Assembly: GCA_023435305.1 (NCBI GenBank)
Contig: JAEYRV010000009.1
Location: 1-35,368, forward strand
Origin: Bacillota bacterium
GTDB taxonomy: Bacteria > Bacillota > Clostridia > Acetivibrionales > DTU013
Direction of reading: 5' to 3'
DNA: 35,368 nucleotides
Shown: positions 31,901-35,368 of the stretch, piece after piece
Layout of the letters: every line of letters starts with the position of its first letter
How positions within the stretch are numbered: the stretch's first letter is position 1
Notes under the pieces: generated by a model
What the model was told of the DNA's origin: nothing
Seen by the model: only the letters and a program-made list of their open reading frames with translations
Database searches by the model: none
Translations under genes and position numbers: made by a program

Positions 31901-32152
31901 TGGAGCAATCATTGCAGCTCTCCTTGAGTCCTCACCTGCGATTATCGCCCACCGACCCATTACAGCCTTCAGGTCAAAGCATTTCTTATACCAGCCTTCA
32001 CCCGTCTCATAGAGATTATTTGTATCATATATCAACCAATCATGTGGAATATCCACACCGAACCACTCAATATCACTCTTATCCAGAATTTCCGGTATTG
32101 CGTCCAGCTTCGTTTTTGTGAATTTCCACCCGTCATTAAAAAGCAGCTTCAT
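28976..32152 (-). CDS. GH2-family glycosidase (beta-galactosidase-like)
   Basis: 1058 residues. The N-terminal sugar-binding domain begins FNDGWKF, with VDIPHDW and GEGWYKK; the immunoglobulin-like domain and the TIM barrel follow. The acid/base residue is E476 (GNEI) and the nucleophile E555 (GSET). The C-terminal domains resemble DUF4982 and an Ig-like domain, as in secreted or cytoplasmic LacZ-like enzymes of gut Clostridia. No signal peptide is seen. Three odd insertions are present: about 30 residues after FDLKAV, about 65 G/A-rich residues near 245-305, and a long A/T repeat near residue 855-905. The start at 32152 follows GAGGGCTGAA. Substrate specificity (beta-galactoside or beta-glucuronide) cannot be fixed from motifs alone. 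Confidence 0.85.
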   Translation of the reverse strand: MKLLFNDGWKFTKTKLDAIPEILDKSDIEWFGVDIPHDWLIYDTNNLYETGEGWYKKCFDLKAVMGRWAIIAGEDSRRAAMIAPEDVSANIADKLVSIRFEGVYMDSTVFVNGSVAGEWKYGYSTFEFEINKYLKPGENEIKVRVVYQSPNSRWYSGAGIYRNVWLRISEPVHFVPDGIYISTRRTSETDSESDNCWRVDIDSEVVDQTGKCRTALVRHTIIGSDFVEPAASGGAVPNAGVSTGYETACSDRDTVNGVISICEGSSAAGGGIAACKGDVACDVDVAGGKIAISQHKTDLQEGAITDRQVLFIKGPHLWSLDDPYLYKLKSELVVDGVIMDTVIQDIGFRSLRLNCDKGLFLNDKHVKLHGACQHHDLGALGAAVNKAALRRQLTILKEMGVNAVRTAHNMPAVELMELADEMGFLIVSEAFDMWERSKTEYDYARFFNEWCKKDVAAWIRRDRNHPSLMMWSIGNEIYDTHVSERGAEITRMLRELVLEHDPRHNGFITIGSNYMWWENAQRCAEELQAAGYNYSESLYEEHHKKHPHWVIFGSETSSTIQSRGVYHFPADRTVMTHEDEQCSSLGNCTTSWGAKSSQRNIIDDRDAEFSLGQFIWSGFDYIGEPTPYFTKNSYFGQIDTAGFPKDSFYLYQAEWTNCKKAPMVHILPYWDFNEGQIIDIRIYSNAPKTELFFNDESQGVFEIDHKKGMQLSGEWQLPYKKGVIKAVAYDENGRVIATDVQSSFSDAARIVLKADKASMLADGQDMIFVEISMEDKDGNPVANANNRVEVTVSGAGRLVGLDNGDSTDCDAYKGTSRRLFSGKLLAMIAARQEAGELRITVSSPGLETQEVTFYATEATEATAAAEATASTAATAATAATAATTATTATAATTATAATTVAATTAASGAILCNTVLEDPPIFVSSICASYDNSTQCKKTYGVSSLMENARSEPNYEIPIRKIELINHGRNHLNKRNPSATISARLLPENTTYGDIEWKAVTPEGIVTNIAKVDVNGTGVCVTALSDGEFRLRCTARNGRRTPGVVSELEFVITGMGEA
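29440..29592 (-). repeat. In-frame 9-bp repeat array in the GH2 gene
   Basis: The plus-strand unit is GTAGCTGCG or GTAGCTGTG, about 16 times, encoding A-A-T/T-A-T triplets. It lies between a barrel-distal Ig-like domain and the last domain, so it may act as a flexible linker. Confidence 0.9.
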
Positions 32153-32294
32153 TTCAGCCCTCATTAAGCATCTGTTCTTTCTGTCTTCTATTCTACCCCA
32201 AAGCGGCTGCCGGCGAAATACCTTGTTGCCGTATTTTCGTCAACTATTATCATCTGCCGGTTTATGGTTACATAATCACTCCTCGAAAATTTAT

Positions 32295-32550
32295 GGTCCA
32301 TTTTTCAACTAAAGTCCTGGTAAAATAAAAAAAACTCGTACTTTATTTGACATAAAGAGTATATGCTTACTTTATGTAAATCATTTCAATCCCAATGAGG
32401 ACTATACTTGAATTTTGGACCAGTGACCCCAATAAACGAGGACTTTACTTGAATTTTGGACCAGCCGCCCCAGTGAACGAGGACTTTACTTGAATTTTAG
32501 ACCAGCCGCCTCAGTGGACGAGGACTTTACTTGAATTTTGGACCAGCCGC
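32295..32550. repeat. 41-bp tandem repeat with an inverted copy, IS-end-like
   Basis: Units starting GAGGACT at 32397, 32438, 32479 and 32520 repeat every 41 bases (each has TTACTTGAATTTTGGACCAG or a variant). A degenerate inverted copy, GGTCCA...AAAGTCCT, lies at 32295-32321, matching 22 of 27 bases. Multiple direct repeats at one end facing an inverted copy resemble IS termini (IS21-type ends have such repeats), with the transposase lost. A CATAAAG/CTTTATG dyad lies between. No gene is seen in 32165-32683. Confidence 0.6.
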
Positions 32551-32624
32551 CTCTTTAACCTAAAGTGGATGGTGCCGGATTAACCTTGCCTGGGGCCGCA
32601 ATATGTATATAATTATTTTTTCTG

Positions 32625-32653
32625 TTGCTTGTATTGGATAAAAGTGCTAAAAT
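32625..32653 (+). promoter_or_regulatory. Promoter of the ABC exporter operon
   Basis: TTGCTT (32625-32630), a 17-base spacer, TAAAAT (32648-32653), 30 bases before the first ATG. Confidence 0.6.
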
Positions 32654-32683
32654 TTTCGAATAACAGTAAATAGCGAGGTCTAC

Positions 32684-33487
32684 ATGGGTAAGTTTATAGA
32701 ATCAATGAAGGTATCTTTCAAACAGCTGTTTGTTTACAGATGGACCTTTGCCATGTCTGTTCTGACACAGCCGATACTCCTCATAGTGAACCTGATACTT
32801 TTTACAAGTATATATACATATAATAACGCCACTGAGATAAAGGGCTACACTCTGGAGCAGATAGCATGGTATTCCATATCCCTCAACATAGTCAATGCCT
32901 TTATCTGGAACAATGTCGCCCATGATATCTCCCGTGACATAGTATCGGGAGATTTCGCCATGCACCTGCTCAGGCCTTATCCGTTCTTCCGTTTCAGGCT
33001 GGCCGAATCGGTGGCGTCCAGGATCATCGCACAGTTTATGGACTTCCTCCCCGGCATGGTCGTTTACAGTCTGATATTGTTCCCGCACTTTTTGACGCCA
33101 TTGTCCTTTATAAAATATGTGCCCATAGCTATTCTGGCCTCGATGGTCAATTACCTGTTTTCCTTCATCCTGGGTCTGACAGCAATGTCGCTTAAGAACA
33201 ACACCTCCATCATTTGGCTGAATGATCTGTTCATCTACATAGCAGGCGGTGCGATCATACCGATGGAGTTCTATCCAGACTGGCTCAACAGGATACTGGA
33301 TTTTCTCCCATTTAAATATATCATTTATTGGCCGATCCAGTTCTTCCTGAACAAAGAGACCATCAGGCCTCCGGAAATGATGCTCAGGACAGTGCTGCTG
33401 GAATTGTTATGGATAGTCGTCCTATACATTATATATAAAATAATGTGGAAAACGGTCACAAAGAAGTTCTGCTCGGCCGGAGGTTAA
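32684..33487 (+). CDS. ABC-2 family permease, subunit 1
   Basis: 267 residues with six likely transmembrane segments, for example FAMSVLTQPILLIVNLILF, YVPIAILASMVNYLFSFILG and LLELLWIVVLYIIYKI. The block ISRDIVSGDFAMHLLRPYP is characteristic of ABC-2 (DUF990-type, PF06182) exporter permeases. It ends in KKFCSAGG, as its downstream paralogue ends in KKYSSAGG. It probably forms a heterodimeric channel with that protein, driven by the ATPase third in the operon. The substrate is unknown. Confidence 0.85.
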   Translation: MGKFIESMKVSFKQLFVYRWTFAMSVLTQPILLIVNLILFTSIYTYNNATEIKGYTLEQIAWYSISLNIVNAFIWNNVAHDISRDIVSGDFAMHLLRPYPFFRFRLAESVASRIIAQFMDFLPGMVVYSLILFPHFLTPLSFIKYVPIAILASMVNYLFSFILGLTAMSLKNNTSIIWLNDLFIYIAGGAIIPMEFYPDWLNRILDFLPFKYIIYWPIQFFLNKETIRPPEMMLRTVLLELLWIVVLYIIYKIMWKTVTKKFCSAGG

Positions 33488-33490
33488 GGA

Positions 33491-34285
33491 ATGAAAAAGT
33501 TAATCAGGCTATTTGGCTTGTTCATACTGAATACTAAACTGAATATTGCAAAGCAAATGGAGTACAGGTTCAACTTTGTTCTGACTTCCGTTATCGCACT
33601 GATTTTCTCCTCCATCAGCCCATTGCTGCAATACCTGATATTCACGCAGACAAAAGGTTTTCCGGGATGGAATCTGGATCAGATAATTCTGTTCCAGGGG
33701 GTCCTGCTGATCGTTCTGGGCTTGCAAAACCTGCTTTTTGGCGAACTTCAGTGGTTCATAAGCAATCTTATCTGGAGAGGCGAGTTGGACAGGCTGCTGC
33801 TAAAACCCTACCCACCAATCGGGATCATTCTTACCAGCGGCTTCAGTCTGAACAGTACCGGCTCCATATTGGCCGGAATCGCCATTGCGATCTATTCGGT
33901 GGTAAAAATGCAGCTGAGTATTGGATTTTTTCAGATAGCGCTGTTTCTGGTATATATCGTAGTTGGTGTGATACTTACCATGTCGCTTCATGTATTATTC
34001 TCCTGCATGGTTATCGTTCTTGTCAGGCTGGGCAGAATGGATGAGATATTTGGTTTTCTTTCGAGGTTTGGAGAGTATCCGATAGATATCTATTCCAATG
34101 CTCTCAAGTTTATATTCACCACTGCAGTTCCATTTGCCGTTTGGGCTTATATACCCTCGAAGGTCCTGCTTGGGGCGCTGGATGTCAGCATGGCCTACAG
34201 TCTGGTATGCACGGTCCTGTTTTTCCTCGGAAGTCTGAAGTTATGGAATATATGCCTGAAAAAGTATTCAAGCGCAGGAGGCTAG
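33491..34285 (+). CDS. ABC-2 family permease, subunit 2
   Basis: 264 residues, six hydrophobic segments. ISNLIWRGELDRLLLKPYPP corresponds to the RDIVSGDFAMHLLRPYP block of the gene before it, so the two arose by duplication. GRMDEIFGFLSRFGEYPIDIY and AVPFAVWAYIPSKVLLG are typical of the second partner in such pairs. It starts 3 bases after the first permease, with GGAGG overlapping that gene's end. It ends 4 bases before the ATPase. Confidence 0.85.
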   Translation: MKKLIRLFGLFILNTKLNIAKQMEYRFNFVLTSVIALIFSSISPLLQYLIFTQTKGFPGWNLDQIILFQGVLLIVLGLQNLLFGELQWFISNLIWRGELDRLLLKPYPPIGIILTSGFSLNSTGSILAGIAIAIYSVVKMQLSIGFFQIALFLVYIVVGVILTMSLHVLFSCMVIVLVRLGRMDEIFGFLSRFGEYPIDIYSNALKFIFTTAVPFAVWAYIPSKVLLGALDVSMAYSLVCTVLFFLGSLKLWNICLKKYSSAGG

Positions 34286-34289
34286 AAAT

Positions 34290-35309
34290 ATGAATAAGAA
34301 AACGAGTACAAATATGAGTGAAAATATAACTGAAAACGTGATAACGGTCAAGGATCTGAAAAAAACCTTCAAGGTCCATCAAAGGGACAAGTCAGGACTG
34401 CTCTCATCGTTCAAATCGCTTTTTGCGCCTAACACCATATATATAGACGCTGTGAAGGATATTAACCTGACTGTGAAAAAAGGTGAGATCCGTGGATTGA
34501 TAGGTCCTAACGGAGCAGGCAAGTCCACCACCATAAAGATCCTCTCAGGCATACTGTTTCCGTCCGAAGGCGTCGTGGACGTCCTGGGCTACACTCCCTG
34601 GACACAGAGAGAAGACCTTGTAAAAAGAATCGGCGTCGTCCTGGGACAGAAATCCCAGCTCTGGTGGGATCTGCCCCCTGTGGATGCCTTTGCCCTCAAC
34701 AAAAAAATGTATGAAATACCGGATCAGCTTTACAAAGATAATCTGGAGTATTTTTCAAAGGTTCTGAAGATAGAAGAAGTAATCAAGAAGCCGGTCAGAC
34801 AGCTCTCACTGGGTGAAAGGATGAAATGCGAGTTCGTTGCAGCCATGCTTCACCATCCGCCTCTGGTGTTCCTTGACGAACCGACCATCGGCCTGGACAT
34901 GATATCCAAGGAAGCGATCAGGACATTTGTAAAGGATGTAAACAGGACCAAAGGCATCACATTCATAGTAACGACCCACGATATGGGCGATATCGAAGAC
35001 CTTTGCCAGAATGTGAGCATCATAAACAAAGGCACCCTTGTATATGACGACTCTATCGAAAAGCTGCATACATTTTTCGCCGACAGAAAGGTTATCGAGC
35101 TCAAGTTCTCCAGAGAAGTGAGCGAAGCCGAGATAAAAGACCTCGACGCCGAGCTGTTCGACCCGTTCACCGCAAAGGTCGTCATTGACGCGACAAAGAC
35201 AGACGTCAAGTCGGAGATTGCACGCCTCCTCGAAATACTGCCTGTCCGCGACATAAACATAAACAGTATAAGCATCGAAGAAGTAATAAAGCAGATATAC
35301 GAGCAATAA
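34290..35309 (+). CDS. ABC exporter ATP-binding protein
   Basis: 339 residues. Walker A GPNGAGKS (72-79), signature LSLGE (172-176), Walker B LVFLDEP (192-198) and the H-loop histidine in TTHD. It belongs to the DrrA/CcmA-like group that pairs with ABC-2 permeases. About 80 residues beyond the core fold form a C-terminal domain often seen in this group. The start follows GGAGG, which also contains the stop of the second permease. The whole operon is compact and appears intact. Natural-product or lipid export would fit, but nothing identifies the cargo. Confidence 0.92.
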   Translation: MNKKTSTNMSENITENVITVKDLKKTFKVHQRDKSGLLSSFKSLFAPNTIYIDAVKDINLTVKKGEIRGLIGPNGAGKSTTIKILSGILFPSEGVVDVLGYTPWTQREDLVKRIGVVLGQKSQLWWDLPPVDAFALNKKMYEIPDQLYKDNLEYFSKVLKIEEVIKKPVRQLSLGERMKCEFVAAMLHHPPLVFLDEPTIGLDMISKEAIRTFVKDVNRTKGITFIVTTHDMGDIEDLCQNVSIINKGTLVYDDSIEKLHTFFADRKVIELKFSREVSEAEIKDLDAELFDPFTAKVVIDATKTDVKSEIARLLEILPVRDININSISIEEVIKQIYEQ

Positions 35310-35368
35310 AAAGCGGTTAAAAACGGGGTGGGGGGTGTTTTATTATTATTTTTTTATTTTTTTTTATA
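35310..35368. other. T-rich tail after ABC operon
   Basis: A GGGGTGGGGGG run is followed by a long T/A tract to the window edge. No clear stem-loop is visible, so I do not call a terminator. Confidence 0.4.

Overview
The window looks like chromosome from an anaerobic, probably spore-forming member of the Clostridia (Lachnospiraceae/Ruminococcaceae-like). Supporting signs are the [FeFe]-hydrogenase maturation genes (hydE, hydG, hydF and a TM1266-type regulator), a spore photoproduct lyase-family radical SAM protein, a DUF6485 protein, BlaI/M56 regulatory genes and strong AGGAGG-type ribosome binding sites. All assignments come from reading motifs and context; no database was searched.

Layout. 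1-645: 5' part of an IS200/IS605-type tnpB running off the left edge, with a hairpin-bearing end. 645-2797: a PilZ-domain gene divergent from guaA, whose glutaminase domain is short and appears to lack its catalytic residues. About 2801-14087: an 11.3-kb integrated mobilizable element downstream of guaA, bounded by a 12-bp direct repeat. It carries an XRE repressor with divergent promoters, an HTH protein, a tyrosine integrase, a MobC-like protein, a RepA-like ATPase, a pMV158-like oriT with a MobV relaxase, and a DUF6061-like gene. Its cargo is a very large S-layer-anchored surface protein plus a zinc-ribbon gene, behind a 19-bp-spacer promoter next to a divergent MerR/BmrR-type regulator.

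14153-17150: a BlaI-M56-membrane protein operon with palindromic operators. Its blaI/M56 gene junction has been duplicated in tandem into two 15-codon mini-ORFs. 17453-18392: a small zinc-ribbon gene, a 52-bp tandem repeat, and a deletion scar joining the start of an ATP-grasp gene to the end of a lysine 2,3-aminomutase gene. 18599-22854: truA, queG, a MITE-like element, a DUF6485 gene, an SPL-family radical SAM gene and a cupin gene. 22936-27612: the operon TM1266 regulator-hydE-hydG-hydF on the minus strand. It is preceded by a strong promoter, a structured leader and an intrinsic terminator with a competing antiterminator pairing. 27664-32152: a beta-lactamase-fold serine hydrolase and a GH2 glycosidase. 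32295-32550: IS-end-like repeats. 32684-35309: a three-gene ABC exporter (two related ABC-2 permeases and an ATPase).

Two themes stand out. First, the hyd maturation operon appears to be controlled by an RNA attenuator of a class I cannot identify. Second, short tandem repeats are unusually common: 12-bp or 9-bp in-frame arrays expand three unrelated proteins (BlaI, HydF, GH2), and 35-, 41-, 52- and 53-bp arrays occupy intergenic or gene-junction sites. This suggests a genome prone to tandem duplication.
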